64,000 nucleotides of DNA from Streptococcus sp. oral taxon 056 str. F0418 (GTDB taxonomy: Bacteria > Bacillota > Bacilli > Lactobacillales > Streptococcaceae), in the NCBI RefSeq assembly GCF_000220065.1, contig NZ_AFQU01000001.1:1570001-1634000 (forward strand), in the 5' to 3' direction. Position 1 is the first letter of the stretch. Each line of letters begins with the position of its first letter. Under the pieces are notes generated by a model. The model searched no databases. It was not told where the DNA came from and saw nothing but the letters and a program-made list of their open reading frames with translations. Below, one piece after another: positions 31,720-41,398 of this stretch. The position numbers and the translations under genes are program-made.

Positions 31720-32751
31720 ATGACCTTTACAACAAGAGGTTCAGTGGTGGACTTGGAACAAGTGCGTAGCTTGTCGCAACTAGATGACCAAACTCGCGAA
31801 AAAAAGCAACAGCGAGATCAAGAATTAGCCGCCATTATCCGTGGTGAAGATCAGAGACTTTTATTGATTATCGGTCCGTGCTCTTCTGATAATGAAGAAG
31901 CAGTTTTGGAATATGCTGGGCGTTTGGCTGCTTTACAAGAAAAGGTTAAAGATCGTATCTTTATAGTGATGCGTGTTTATACAGCTAAGCCACGTACCAA
32001 TGGCGATGGGTATAAGGGGTTGATTCATCAGCCTAAAGCTTCAGAAGGACCGAATCTGATGGATGGTATTAAAGCTGTTCGCAATTTGCACCATCGTGTC
32101 ATTACAGAAACAGGATTAACAACTGCAGATGAAATGCTTTACCCAGAGAATGTTGCACTAGTAGATGATTTGGTATCCTATATGGCTGTAGGCGCTCGCT
32201 CTGTCGAGGATCAGCAACATCGATTTGTAGCATCAGGTTTATCCACTCCAGTTGGGATGAAAAATCCAACCTCAGGCAATTTGTCTGTGATGTTCAATGC
32301 GATTTATGCTGCTCAGAATCAGCAGACCTTCCTCTATCGTTTTCAAGAGGTTGAAACATCAGGCAATCCACTTGCTCATGCAATCTTGCGTGGAGCTATT
32401 CATGCCAATGGTAAGAATGAGCCAAATTATCATTATGAGCAACTTCTCGAGACACTTAGCGCTTATGATAAGTTAAATCTACAATATCCTTTTATTGTGG
32501 TTGATACAAATCATGACAATTCTGGCAAACAACATTTTGAACAGGAACGAATTGTTCGTGAGACGCTACTTAATCGCGATTGGAATGAAAAAATTAAGCA
32601 GACTGTTCGTGGCTTTATGATTGAATCTTATTTGGAAGATGGACGACAAGATCAACCAGAAGTTTTTGGAAAGTCAATTACAGATCCCTGTCTAGGTTGG
32701 AGCAAAACCGAACAGTTGATTCAAGGCATTTATGCTCATCTAGACAAGTAA
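31720..32751 (+). CDS. 3-deoxy-7-phosphoheptulonate (DAHP) synthase, class I
   Basis: A 343-residue AroF/AroG/AroH-type enzyme that condenses erythrose-4-phosphate and phosphoenolpyruvate in the first step of the shikimate pathway. Signatures are LLIIGPCSSDNEEAVLEYA, MRVYTAKPRTNGDGYKGL, VGARSVEDQQHR and PFIVVDTNHDNSGKQ. ATG 31720 is chosen over an upstream in-frame TTG because AGAGGAG precedes it. It follows secA closely and precedes acpS; in some relatives two DAHP synthase genes lie in tandem here, but only one is present. Confidence 0.95.
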   Translation: MTFTTRGSVVDLEQVRSLSQLDDQTREKKQQRDQELAAIIRGEDQRLLLIIGPCSSDNEEAVLEYAGRLAALQEKVKDRIFIVMRVYTAKPRTNGDGYKGLIHQPKASEGPNLMDGIKAVRNLHHRVITETGLTTADEMLYPENVALVDDLVSYMAVGARSVEDQQHRFVASGLSTPVGMKNPTSGNLSVMFNAIYAAQNQQTFLYRFQEVETSGNPLAHAILRGAIHANGKNEPNYHYEQLLETLSAYDKLNLQYPFIVVDTNHDNSGKQHFEQERIVRETLLNRDWNEKIKQTVRGFMIESYLEDGRQDQPEVFGKSITDPCLGWSKTEQLIQGIYAHLDK

Positions 32752-32777
32752 TTTTATTATAAAAATGAAAGGAATCT

Positions 32778-32849
32778 GCTTGGTGATGAAGGAATGACCA
32801 AGAGATCGGATTGTAGCAAGCTCAGTTGGTCGCCCAGCTGAGTTTTGTC
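32778..32849 (+). ncRNA. Double-hairpin element upstream of acpS (candidate RNA, copy 1)
   Basis: Hairpin 1 is CTTGGT...ACCAAG (32778-32801). Hairpin 2 is CTCAGTTGG-tcgc-CCAGCTGAG (32821-32842) followed by TTTTGTC. The same two-part design with matching sequence occurs at 63906-63985. It could be a terminator, an attenuator or a small RNA. No match to a known riboswitch is visible to me. Confidence 0.45.
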
Positions 32850-32866
32850 TCATTCCTAGATAAAGA

Positions 32867-33229
32867 ATGATTATAGGACATGGAATCGATATAGAAGAGT
32901 TGTCTTCTATTCAGCAAGCTTATACTAAACATGCTCGTTTTGCTCAAAAAGTACTAACAGAGGCAGAGTTAAGACGCTTTGAAACACTTTCTGGTAAACG
33001 GAAAATAGAATATTTAGCAGGGCGCTGGTCTGCTAAAGAAGCCTTTGCTAAGGCCTGGGGAACAGGGATTGGCAAGGTTGGTTTTCAAGATTTAGAGATC
33101 TTAAATGATGAAAAAGGTGCGCCAATCTTTACTCGGTCTCCCTTTTCTGGTAAGGTCTGGGTGTCGATTAGCCATGCAGGAAATAGTGTCATGGCTAGTG
33201 TAATTTTGGAGGAAAAAAATGAGAACTAG
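32867..33229 (+). CDS. acpS: Holo-[acyl-carrier-protein] synthase
   Basis: A 120-residue enzyme that moves the 4'-phosphopantetheine arm of CoA to acyl carrier protein. The magnesium-binding aspartate is in [11 protein letters not shown] near residue 8, and [17 protein letters not shown] carries the catalytic glutamate. [15 protein letters not shown] ends the fold. It overlaps alr by 11 bp, the usual acpS-alr arrangement in Firmicutes. No strong Shine-Dalgarno sequence precedes the ATG; the upstream double hairpin ends 17 bp before it. Confidence 0.96.
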   Translation: MIIGHGIDIEELSSIQQAYTKHARFAQKVLTEAELRRFETLSGKRKIEYLAGRWSAKEAFAKAWGTGIGKVGFQDLEILNDEKGAPIFTRSPFSGKVWVSISHAGNSVMASVILEEKNEN

Positions 33230-34325
33230 TTTACATAGACCGACTCGAGCTCTTGTGGATTTATCGGCCATTTATTTTAATATTGAGCAGTTGTCGGCCC
33301 ATCTACCTCAAACGGTTGAAAAATGGGCTGTTGTAAAAGCGGATGCCTATGGACATGGTGCTGTAGCAGTGTCCCATCATATTGAAGAAATCGTAGATGG
33401 ATTTTGTGTTTCTAATATTGATGAAGCTTTGGAGCTGCGAGAAGCAGGACTTAGTAAGAAAATCCTAATTTTGGGTGTGTCTGCCATTGAAGCTGTTTCG
33501 CTTGCTATCCAGCATCGGATTACATTGACTGTGGCTAGTTTAGAATGGTTGGATTTACTAGAAGACTCTGGCTTGTCTCTGAACGGATTAGTGGTCCATA
33601 TGAAAGTCGATTCTGGAATGGGACGAATTGGATTTCGAGATGAAAAATCTCTTCAGAATGCGATTGATAGATTGCAGGCAGCAGGAGTACAGGTAGAAGG
33701 GATCTTTACCCATTTTGCGACTGCAGATGAGGTAGATAGTAGCAAATTTGAAGCGCAACTCGCTTGCTTCAAGAGAATCTTGAATGGATTGAATGAGGTT
33801 CCTCCGATTGTTCATGCTAGTAATTCGGCAACCTCTCTTTGGCATAGTGATACTGTGATGAATGCTGTGCGTTTGGGTGATATTATTTATGGCTTGAATC
33901 CAAGTGGTAGTACGCTGGATCTTCCTTACGAGGTAAAGCCTGCTTTGAGTCTCGTATCTGAATTGGTGCATGTCAAAGAGGTGGAAGAGGGAGCAAATAT
34001 TGGATATGGAGCAACTTATACGGCAACAGATTCTCAATTCATTGGAACGATCCCTTTGGGGTATGCTGATGGCTGGACTCGCGATATGCAAGGGTTTGAT
34101 GTGTTGATTGATGGCTATCGTTGTCCAATTGTTGGTCGAGTTTCAATGGACCAAATCACAGTGCGATTGCCAAGAAAATATCCTTTAGGAACACCAGTTG
34201 TTTTTATTGGAAATAGCGGAGCAGAAACAATAACTGCGACAGATGTGGCGGCAAAACGAGAAACGATTAACTATGAGGTTCTTTGTCTTCTTAGCGATCG
34301 TGTGCCAAGGATTTATAAGGCTTAA
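33219..34325 (+). CDS. alr: Alanine racemase
   Basis: A 368-residue PLP enzyme that makes D-alanine for peptidoglycan and teichoic acids. The PLP lysine is in [12 protein letters not shown] (about residue 40), and GYADGWTR and [12 protein letters not shown] are C-terminal family blocks with the active-site tyrosine region (GYGATYTA) before them. AGGA lies within the end of acpS. It forms a cell-wall/lipid operon with acpS and probably recG. Confidence 0.97.
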   Translation: MRTSLHRPTRALVDLSAIYFNIEQLSAHLPQTVEKWAVVKADAYGHGAVAVSHHIEEIVDGFCVSNIDEALELREAGLSKKILILGVSAIEAVSLAIQHRITLTVASLEWLDLLEDSGLSLNGLVVHMKVDSGMGRIGFRDEKSLQNAIDRLQAAGVQVEGIFTHFATADEVDSSKFEAQLACFKRILNGLNEVPPIVHASNSATSLWHSDTVMNAVRLGDIIYGLNPSGSTLDLPYEVKPALSLVSELVHVKEVEEGANIGYGATYTATDSQFIGTIPLGYADGWTRDMQGFDVLIDGYRCPIVGRVSMDQITVRLPRKYPLGTPVVFIGNSGAETITATDVAAKRETINYEVLCLLSDRVPRIYKA

Positions 34326-34379
34326 ATATCGGCTGGTCACACTAAGGGATTCTAAAAATATGGAACTGAAAGAGGAACT

Positions 34380-36395
34380 ATGAATTTACACCAATCTTTA
34401 TCGGTTCTGCCTGGAGTAGGACCGAAATCAGCGGAGAAGTTTGCTAAATTAGGTATTGAGACCTTACAGGATTTGCTACTCTATTTTCCTTTTCGCTATG
34501 AAGATTTTCAAAGCAAGCAAGTATTTGATCTAGAAGATGGTGAAAAAGCTGTTATTTCAGGAATTGTTGCTACTCCAGCGAATGTTCAATACTATGGATT
34601 TAAACGCAATCGTCTGCGTTTTTCTATCAAGCAAGGAGAAGTGGTATTAGCAGTTAATTTTTTTAATCAACCTTATTTGGCAGACAAAATCGAGGTTGGT
34701 GCTACTGTTGCGATTTTTGGGAAATGGGACAAGGCTAAGGCCAGTCTGACTGGCATGAAACTTTTAGCTCAGGTGGAGGATGATTTACAACCAGTTTACC
34801 GAGTAGCTCAAGGGATCAGCCAGACTAGTCTCGTAAAGTTGATTAAGACAGCCTTTGATCAGGGTCTGGACTTATTAATTGAGGAAAATCTCCCAGGAGT
34901 ATTGCTAGAGCGCTATCAGTTGCTTTCAAGAGTAGAAGCTGTACGAGCCATGCATTTTCCGAAAGACTTATCAGAATACCGCCAAGCGCTTCGTCGCATT
35001 AAATTTGAAGAGTTGTTTTATTTTCAAATGCAGTTGCAGGTTTTGAAAATGGAGAGCAAAGATACAAGTAATGGTCTGAGTATTGATTGGCAGAAGGCGT
35101 TGTTACAAGAAAAGAAAAAGCAACTGCCATTTTCATTGACAGAAGCTCAGGAACGTAGTCTGAGCGAAATTTTATCTGATCTGAAATCACCTGCTCATAT
35201 GAATCGACTATTACAAGGAGATGTAGGAAGCGGGAAGACTGTAGTTGCTGGCTTGGCGATGTATGCTGTCTATACCGCAGGTTACCAGTCTGCTCTGATG
35301 GTACCAACAGAAATCTTGGCTGAACAACATTTTGAGAGCCTAGGTCAGCTATTTCCTGAGCTAAAGCTAGCTTTGTTGACAGGGAGCATGAAGGTAGCAG
35401 AGCGTAGGGAAATCTTGTTAGCGATTGAGACAGGTACAGTGGATATGGTGATTGGAACCCATGCGCTAATTCAGGACAGTGTTCGTTACCATCGTCTGGG
35501 ACTTGTGATTGTGGATGAGCAGCATCGCTTTGGAGTGGCGCAACGTCGGATTTTACGTGAAAAGGGTGACAATCCAGATGTTCTGATGATGACAGCGACG
35601 CCTATTCCACGGACTTTAGCTATTACAGCTTTTGGAGATATGGATGTATCAATCATTGATCAGATGCCAGCCGGTCGCAAGCCGATCATTACACGTTGGG
35701 TGAAGCATGAGCAACTAGAAGTTGTCCTTGATTGGATCAAAAAGGAAGTTCTAAAAGGAGCTCAAGTGTATTTCATTTCTCCGCTTATCGAGGAGTCAGA
35801 GACTTTGGATTTGAAAAATGCCATTGCTTTAGAAGAGGAACTAAGGACTTATTTCACAGATATTGCCCATGTTTCTTTACTTCATGGAAAAATGAAGAGC
35901 AATGAAAAAGAAACGATTATGCAGGCATTTAAGGATAAAAAAGTAGATATTTTAGTTTCTACTACAGTTATCGAGGTTGGAGTCAATGTGCCAAATGCAA
36001 CCATTATGATTGTTATGGATGCGGATCGTTTTGGTCTCAGTCAACTTCATCAATTACGAGGGCGTGTGGGACGTGGAGATAAGCAATCTTATGCAGTTCT
36101 TGTCGCCAACCCGAAGACAGAGTCTGGGAAGCAGCGCATGAAAATAATGACAGAGACAACAAATGGCTTTGTATTGGCAGAAGAAGATCTGAAAATGCGT
36201 GGATCAGGAGAGATTTTTGGCACTCGCCAATCAGGAATTCCAGAATTTCAAGTAGCTGATATTATCGAAGATTTTCCTATCTTGGAAGAAGCAAGAAAGG
36301 TAGCGGGTCAGATTGTGCAAAAGACAGATTGGCGCAATGATTCTGACTGGCACCTAGTAGCTCTTCATCTAGAAAAACAAGATTACTTAGATTAA
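34380..36395 (+). CDS. recG: ATP-dependent DNA helicase RecG
   Basis: A 671-residue helicase that remodels stalled forks and Holliday junctions. An N-terminal OB-fold wedge domain (about 60-150) precedes the helicase core: motif I GDVGSGKTVVAG, motif II DEQHRFG, motif III TATPIPRTL, motif V/VI VIEVGVNVPNA and QLRGRVGRG, and the C-terminal block MRGSGEIFGTRQSG. AGAGGAAC precedes the ATG. The gene is intact and of normal length. Confidence 0.98.
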   Translation: MNLHQSLSVLPGVGPKSAEKFAKLGIETLQDLLLYFPFRYEDFQSKQVFDLEDGEKAVISGIVATPANVQYYGFKRNRLRFSIKQGEVVLAVNFFNQPYLADKIEVGATVAIFGKWDKAKASLTGMKLLAQVEDDLQPVYRVAQGISQTSLVKLIKTAFDQGLDLLIEENLPGVLLERYQLLSRVEAVRAMHFPKDLSEYRQALRRIKFEELFYFQMQLQVLKMESKDTSNGLSIDWQKALLQEKKKQLPFSLTEAQERSLSEILSDLKSPAHMNRLLQGDVGSGKTVVAGLAMYAVYTAGYQSALMVPTEILAEQHFESLGQLFPELKLALLTGSMKVAERREILLAIETGTVDMVIGTHALIQDSVRYHRLGLVIVDEQHRFGVAQRRILREKGDNPDVLMMTATPIPRTLAITAFGDMDVSIIDQMPAGRKPIITRWVKHEQLEVVLDWIKKEVLKGAQVYFISPLIEESETLDLKNAIALEEELRTYFTDIAHVSLLHGKMKSNEKETIMQAFKDKKVDILVSTTVIEVGVNVPNATIMIVMDADRFGLSQLHQLRGRVGRGDKQSYAVLVANPKTESGKQRMKIMTETTNGFVLAEEDLKMRGSGEIFGTRQSGIPEFQVADIIEDFPILEEARKVAGQIVQKTDWRNDSDWHLVALHLEKQDYLD

Positions 36396-36428
36396 GGTTT
36401 TTGAAAGATTTCTATAAGAAAACCTTAA
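36392..36428 (+). terminator. Inverted repeat at the recG stop codon
   Basis: TTAAGGTTTT (36392-36401) and AAAACCTTAA (36419-36428) are perfectly complementary. The recG stop lies inside the left arm. A T-run after the stem is weak, so termination is uncertain. Confidence 0.4.
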
Positions 36429-36476
36429 GACTTTCTGTCTATAATAAAACCAATCAAAAGAAATGAGGTATTGATT

Positions 36477-36554
36477 ATGACAGTAAGTATCAAAGTAGAC
36501 TATAATAAAAATTTCAAGGTCTCAAATAAAAAATTTTCTACTTACGGTAAGTAA
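36477..36554 (+). CDS. 25-residue peptide ORF with its own -10 box and RBS
   Basis: ATG at 36477 opens a 25-codon frame rich in Lys and Asn (starts MTVSIKVDYNKNFKV, ends KKFSTYGK). TATAAT lies at 36440-36445 and ATGAGG 8 bp before the ATG, so it has reasonable signals for a real small gene. There is no leader-peptidase, double-glycine or SHP-type signature I can identify. An inverted repeat (TATTTTTCAT...ATGAAAAATA, 36561-36607) and then a 179-bp element follow immediately, so it may instead be the 5' remnant of a longer gene cut off by the repeat. Confidence 0.45.
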   Translation: MTVSIKVDYNKNFKVSNKKFSTYGK

Positions 36555-36611
36555 GTAGCCCTCCTATTTTTCATCAGCCCTCCTTTTAAACGCCATATGA
36601 AAAATAAGAAA

Positions 36612-36790
36612 ACGAGAGTGGGACAGAAATCGGTAATTCGTTAGAATTTGATTTCGCCGTCCCACCTCCGCACAGTTGAGTAGGGCTGTAAAAGCTGATG
36701 AAATCAGCGTAGTAGAGCCCACTCAACCACTGCGTCTTGCTCGACAATCCAAAGACAATTGAGAGGCTAGGACTTTTGTCCCAGCTTTTT
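36612..36790 (+). repeat. 179-bp inverted-end element, copy 2
   Basis: Same orientation as copy 3 at 50879 and differing from it by about one base up to the right edge, where it ends GTCCCAGC followed by T7 instead of GTCCCAGCCTCGT. Located between the peptide ORF and the convergent asparaginase gene, where its hairpins could end transcription in both directions. Confidence 0.88.
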
Positions 36791-36827
36791 TTAAGAATCT
36801 TTGATTGCTGTCTTATCTATGGCTTTT

Positions 36828-37789
36828 CTATCCTTCTATGTAATTCCTTAAATCGTTTCCTTCTAGCCCAGCATTAAGAGCGATAAGGAGCTTGATTCTG
36901 GCTTTAGGTGCATTTAGTTCCTTAACAAAGAAAATCCCTGCATCATGAAGTTGGACACCTCCACCAGGATAGGCATAGACTGGCTCAGCAATGCCGTTGA
37001 AGCAACGAGAAACTAAGGCAATGGGGACTCCCTGGCTCGTGATTTGGGCCAGTTTTTCTGCTACTTCATATGGAAGATTGCCGGCGCCGAATGCTTCAAT
37101 GATAAGTCCATCTATAGTATTGAAATCAAGCATGTCGAGTATTTCAGTTTTCATGCCGGCGTAGGCGGTTATGATAGGAACAAGTCCATCTATACAGCCT
37201 AAATCAAAGTGAACACGGGGTTCAGCGGTTTTGAAATAAAGAATTTCGTGCTTCATAATCAAACCAAGTGGTCCATGTGTTGGAGTTTGAAATGTACTGA
37301 CATTTGTTGTATGGGTTTTAGTGACATACTTGGCAGCATGCACTTCATCATTCATAACAACTAAAACACCTTTTCCAAGTGATTTTTCGTATGCTGCTAC
37401 TCTTAAGGCAGATAGATAATTATAAACACCATCGCTACCAAGCTCATTAGAGCTACGCATAGCTCCAGTTAAGACAACTGGAATATTCGGTAATTTCATC
37501 GTATCTAGGAAATAAGCTGTTTCTTCCAGCGTGTCTGTACCGTGGGTAATAACGATTCCATCAAAATCTTTCGCCACTGTCTTTATGTGTTGATAGAGCT
37601 TGAGCATATGCTGTGGTGTTATATGGGGGCTTGGAATGTTGAAAAAGTCTAAAGCGGTAACTTGGATGCCATCTAGAGGTATAGAAACGTGATTCATAGG
37701 GTTCACATCGTTGGTTACGACCTTCCCTGTTCCGTCGGCTTGCATAGAAATAGTTCCGCCGGTGTGCAATACTAATATTTTTTGTTCAT
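36828..37789 (-). CDS. L-asparaginase, start region apparently frameshifted
   Basis: A type I/II asparaginase that hydrolyses asparagine to aspartate and ammonia. The first active-site threonine is in LHTGGTISM and the second in VVITHGTDTLEETAYF; VVLTGAMRSSNELGSDG is also diagnostic. The in-frame ATG at 37769 would lose TGG and cut into strand 1, removing the residues before the catalytic loop. ATG 37789 gives MNK-KILVLHTGG if one T is added to the T6 run at 37778-37783 (plus strand), so the true start is probably 37789 with a one-base sequence error. It is convergent with the recG side and divergent from the HAD gene. Confidence 0.9.
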
Positions 37790-37852
37790 AGATGAGCTTC
37801 TTTCCGAATTGTGTTATAATTTATTTTATCATAAAAGGAAAGAATTAGATTC

Positions 37853-39235
37853 ATGGAAGTAAAAGCTGTTTTTTTCGATATCGACGGTACTTTGGTCAAT
37901 GATAGCCGAACTGTTCTCAAATCAACAGAGCAAGCTATTCAAAATTTGAAACAGCAGGGTATCTTGGTTGGTCTGGCGACAGGAAGAGGTCCTTTTTTCG
38001 TCCAATCCTTTATGAAGGATTTGGATTTGGATTTTGCTGTGACCTATAATGGCCAATATATCTTCTCAAAAGAAAAGGTTATTGCAGCGACACCTATTGA
38101 TAAAGCAAGTCTTCGTGCTATTATTGATTACTCACGAACACATAAAAAGGAAATTGCGCTGGGAACTGAAAATGATATGATTGGCAGTCATATCATGCGT
38201 TTTGGAATGAGCCCATTTTCACAATGGGGGAGTCAATTTGTACCTAAACGTTTGGCTCGTTATATTAGTCATGGTTTTAATCGTTTTGTTGGCAAGATTA
38301 TTTCTCAGAAAAAAGAAGATTTGATAAATATCTCAAGAGAGCCAATTTATCAAGTGGTTATGCTAGCGACTCCAGAAGAGACACAACATTTAGAGAAGGA
38401 ATTTCCTGATTTGAAGTTTACACGTTCGAGTCCTTATGCTGCAGATATCATTAATGCCAATACTTCAAAATTACAGGGAATTGAGCGAGTAGGAAGGGAA
38501 TACGGATTTGACATCAACCAAGTCATGGCCTTCGGAGATTCGGACAATGACCTTGAAATGCTATCGGGAGTAGGCATGTCTATTGCTATGGGCAATGGGA
38601 CTAGTAGGGTCAAAGAAGTAGCCAAACACACTACGACAAGTAATAGCCAAGACGGTATTCATAAAGCACTAGAGCACTTCGGTATTTTGGCTAGCGAGAA
38701 GGTCTTCACTAGTAGTGATCATCATTTTAACAAAGTCAAAGAATTTCACAGTGTCATGGATGAGACGACACAAGAGGAGCCGATTCCTTGGACACCTGAG
38801 GGAGCACGCCATCGAGCATCTTTCAAATTAGAAGAATTGGTTGAATTTTTACGAGCTGCCAGCGGGTCAGAAGAAGAGTTTGAAGATGCGGTCTCATCTC
38901 TACATGCTGCACTTGATAAAGCAGCCACTAAGGTCAAAAGCAAACATAAGGCTGATATTTCTCTTGTTGGTCAAGTTGATGCATTGATTGATACTCTTTA
39001 TTTTACTTATGGAAGTTTTGTTTTGATGGGAGTGGATCCTGAGCGGGTTTTTGATATTGTCCATCAGGCGAATATGGGAAAAATTTTTCCAGACGGTAAA
39101 GCTCATTTTGATCCTGTGACCCACAAAATTTTGAAACCAGATGATTGGGAAGAAAAATATGCACCGGAACCAGCCATTAAGAAGGAATTAGAACGGCAAA
39201 TTCAGGCATATAAGAAAAATAATGATTCAAAATAA
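37853..39235 (+). CDS. Cof-type HAD hydrolase fused to a MazG/PRA-PH-like domain
   Basis: A 460-residue two-domain protein. Residues 1-275 are a Cof-family HAD phosphatase: nucleophile motif FFDIDGTLVND, and the C-terminal acidic motif MAFGDSDNDLEML. Residues 300-460 resemble an all-alpha MazG/phosphoribosyl-ATP pyrophosphohydrolase fold, with likely metal ligands in KLEELVEFLRAASG, SEEEFED and VDALIDTLYFTYG. The fusion suggests sequential removal of phosphates from a nucleotide or sugar phosphate; the substrate is unknown. TATAAT lies at 37815-37820 and AAAAGGAAAG before the ATG. Confidence 0.88.
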   Translation: MEVKAVFFDIDGTLVNDSRTVLKSTEQAIQNLKQQGILVGLATGRGPFFVQSFMKDLDLDFAVTYNGQYIFSKEKVIAATPIDKASLRAIIDYSRTHKKEIALGTENDMIGSHIMRFGMSPFSQWGSQFVPKRLARYISHGFNRFVGKIISQKKEDLINISREPIYQVVMLATPEETQHLEKEFPDLKFTRSSPYAADIINANTSKLQGIERVGREYGFDINQVMAFGDSDNDLEMLSGVGMSIAMGNGTSRVKEVAKHTTTSNSQDGIHKALEHFGILASEKVFTSSDHHFNKVKEFHSVMDETTQEEPIPWTPEGARHRASFKLEELVEFLRAASGSEEEFEDAVSSLHAALDKAATKVKSKHKADISLVGQVDALIDTLYFTYGSFVLMGVDPERVFDIVHQANMGKIFPDGKAHFDPVTHKILKPDDWEEKYAPEPAIKKELERQIQAYKKNNDSK

Positions 39236-39320
39236 AAGCGATGTTTAAGTGTCTTATTTGAGAGTGCTGAGATTAAAATCAAGGGATTTTTCTCGTCCCC
39301 TCTTGCTACATCATATATAA

Positions 39321-39360
39321 AAATAGGTTAAGATATTTCTATCTCAACCTATTTTTGTTT
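39321..39360. terminator. Bidirectional terminator between the HAD gene and usp
   Basis: AAATAGGTT pairs with AACCTATTT, with inner AGATA/TATCT pairing and T-runs on both sides; it serves two convergent genes. Confidence 0.8.
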
Positions 39361-39366
39361 CGTTTT

Positions 39367-39819
39367 TTACATTGTTTTTTCGCTGTCGCGAACAATGAGT
39401 AAATCTACTTTTGCATGGCGTAGGATATATTCTGATGAAGAGCCAACCAATAAACGTTCAAAAGCATTGAGTCCAGTAGCTCCTACCATGATAAGATCGG
39501 CCTTTTGTGCATCTGGGATTTCAGTTGCTAATAAAGTTTTAGGGTTTCCGAGTTCTACGACGGTAACAACATCGTTGACTCCAGCTTCACGAGCCTTATT
39601 TTCGTATTCAGTAACTAATTGTTTGGCGTCTTTTTGCAAGTCTTCATAAACTTCAGCATCAAATGTAGATACGCTTTGTAAGGCACGCGTATCAATAACA
39701 TGGGCAATTGTCAAACGAGATTTGTTTCGTAATGCTACATTAACTCCTTTTTCAAAAGCCAATTCAGCTTCACGAGAGCCATCAATCGCAACTAGAATGT
39801 TTTCATATTTTTGTAACAT
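39367..39819 (-). CDS. Universal stress protein (UspA family)
   Basis: A 150-residue single-domain Usp. It begins YENILVAIDGSREAELAFE and carries the ATP-binding type pattern G-x2-G-x9-G-S in GATGLNAFERLLVGSSS, ending VDLLIVRDSEKTM. ATP-binding Usps are linked to stress survival in streptococci, but the exact role is unknown. It is transcribed alone on the minus strand, and AGGTAGT precedes its ATG. The 285-bp gap to the aminotransferase gene holds divergent promoters. Confidence 0.95.
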   Translation of the reverse strand: MLQKYENILVAIDGSREAELAFEKGVNVALRNKSRLTIAHVIDTRALQSVSTFDAEVYEDLQKDAKQLVTEYENKAREAGVNDVVTVVELGNPKTLLATEIPDAQKADLIMVGATGLNAFERLLVGSSSEYILRHAKVDLLIVRDSEKTM

Positions 39820-40104
39820 AAGACTACCTCCATAAAGATGCTAAGGCTGTTTCAACAATCGTGGAAGTGTTGAAACACTTTCTACACTTATATTGTAAAC
39901 CTTTTCATGAAAGATGTAAAGCCTTTTCTGATAGAAGGTAAAGAAAATGAAGAAATAAAGTGAAAGCCATAGAACTTCCATAAAACAGACCAACAGAAGC
40001 ATTCGTCGTTTTACTAATTTCTCCCTAAATTTTCGTGATATTTTTTGGATTTTTGATAAAAATTGCGTTATAATAAGACGATTGATTGAAATGAGGAATT
40101 CAAA

Positions 40105-41319
40105 ATGAAAGAATACAACAAATCTGTCAAATTAGAACATGTGGCTTATGATATTCGTGGTCCAGTGCTAGAAGAAGCTATGCGAATGAGAGCAAACGGA
40201 GAGCGTATTTTACGTCTGAATACAGGTAATCCTGCAGAATTTGGTTTTACTGCTCCAGATGAAGTGATTCATGATTTAATCATCAACGCTCGTAGCAGTG
40301 AAGGGTATTCGGACTCAAAAGGTCTTTTTTCAGCACGTAAAGCGATTATGCAGTATTGTCAGCTGAAGCATATTCCAGATGTCGGTATTGAAGACATTTA
40401 TCTGGGAAATGGTGTCAGTGAGTTGATTGTGATGTCCATGCAGGGCTTGCTTGACAATGGCGATGAAGTCTTAGTTCCGATGCCAGATTATCCATTATGG
40501 ACTGCAGCGATTAGCTTAGCAGGTGGAAATGCAGTGCATTACCTTTGTGATGAGGAAGCAGACTGGTATCCTGATATAGATGACATTAAATCAAAAATCA
40601 CGTCAAATACAAAAGCGATTGTCGTCATTAATCCAAATAATCCAACTGGTGCTCTATATCCAAAGGAAATCTTAGAAGAAATTGTTGAAATCGCTCGTCA
40701 AAATGGTTTGATCATTTTTGCAGATGAAATTTATGATCGTTTGGTCATGGATGGTGAAAAGCATACAGCTATTGCGAGCTTAGCGCCAGATTTGTTCTGT
40801 GTTAGCATGAACGGTTTATCAAAATCTCATAGGATTGCTGGTTTCCGTGTTGGATGGATGGCCTTGTCAGGGCCTAAAAAGCATGTTCAAGGTTATATTG
40901 AAGGATTAAACATGCTTTCAAACATGCGGCTTTGTTCAAATGTGTTGGCTCAGCAAGTGGTTCAAACTTCTCTGGGTGGACATCAATCTGTAGACGAATT
41001 GTTGCTACCGGGTGGTCGCATTTATGAGCAACGAAACTTTATTTACAAAGCTATCAATGATATTCCAGGCTTGTCTGCGGTTAAGCCTAAAGCAGGACTT
41101 TATATTTTTCCAAAGATTGACCGAGAAATGTATCAGATTGATGATGATGAACAGTTTGTCTTGAATTTCTTAAAACAAGAGAAAATTTTGTTAGTACATG
41201 GCCGAGGATTTAATTGGAAAGATCCTGACCACTTCCGCATCGTATATCTTCCTCGTGTGGATGAATTAGCTCAAGTTCAGGAAAAAATGACTCGCTTCTT
41301 GCGCCAATACAAAAGATAA
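40105..41319 (+). CDS. Class I/II pyridoxal-phosphate aminotransferase (AlaT-like)
   Basis: A 404-residue fold-type I aminotransferase. The PLP lysine is in SMNGLSKSHRIAGFRVGW (about residue 240), and other family blocks are YLGNGVSELIVMSMQGLL, VVINPNNPTGALYP and FADEIYDRLVM. The overall pattern is that of alanine/valine aminotransferases (AlaT/AlaA type), so pyruvate-glutamate transamination is likely. It lies next to codY, the branched-chain amino-acid sensor, an arrangement common in streptococci. A TATAAT lies at 40069-40074. Confidence 0.93.
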   Translation: MKEYNKSVKLEHVAYDIRGPVLEEAMRMRANGERILRLNTGNPAEFGFTAPDEVIHDLIINARSSEGYSDSKGLFSARKAIMQYCQLKHIPDVGIEDIYLGNGVSELIVMSMQGLLDNGDEVLVPMPDYPLWTAAISLAGGNAVHYLCDEEADWYPDIDDIKSKITSNTKAIVVINPNNPTGALYPKEILEEIVEIARQNGLIIFADEIYDRLVMDGEKHTAIASLAPDLFCVSMNGLSKSHRIAGFRVGWMALSGPKKHVQGYIEGLNMLSNMRLCSNVLAQQVVQTSLGGHQSVDELLLPGGRIYEQRNFIYKAINDIPGLSAVKPKAGLYIFPKIDREMYQIDDDEQFVLNFLKQEKILLVHGRGFNWKDPDHFRIVYLPRVDELAQVQEKMTRFLRQYKR

Positions 41320-41324
41320 TATAC

Positions 41325-41355
41325 AAAGGCTAAAATATTATTTTTGGCCTTTTTT
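41325..41355 (+). terminator. Aminotransferase gene terminator
   Basis: AAAGGC...GCCTTT with inner AAAA/TTTT pairing and a T6 tail. Confidence 0.75.
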
Positions 41356-41398
41356 ATCGAGAAAATCACAGAAAGTAAAAAATTGTTTTTCAATAAAC

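Noticed and set aside
36392..36470. Competence (ComX) type promoter before the 25-codon ORF
   Set aside because: No TACGAATA cin-box is present; only an ordinary TATAAT is seen.
40034..40050. Possible CodY box before the aminotransferase gene (AATTTTCGTGATATT)
   Set aside because: It differs from the consensus at about four positions, including the central WGA, so it is no better than chance in AT-rich DNA.
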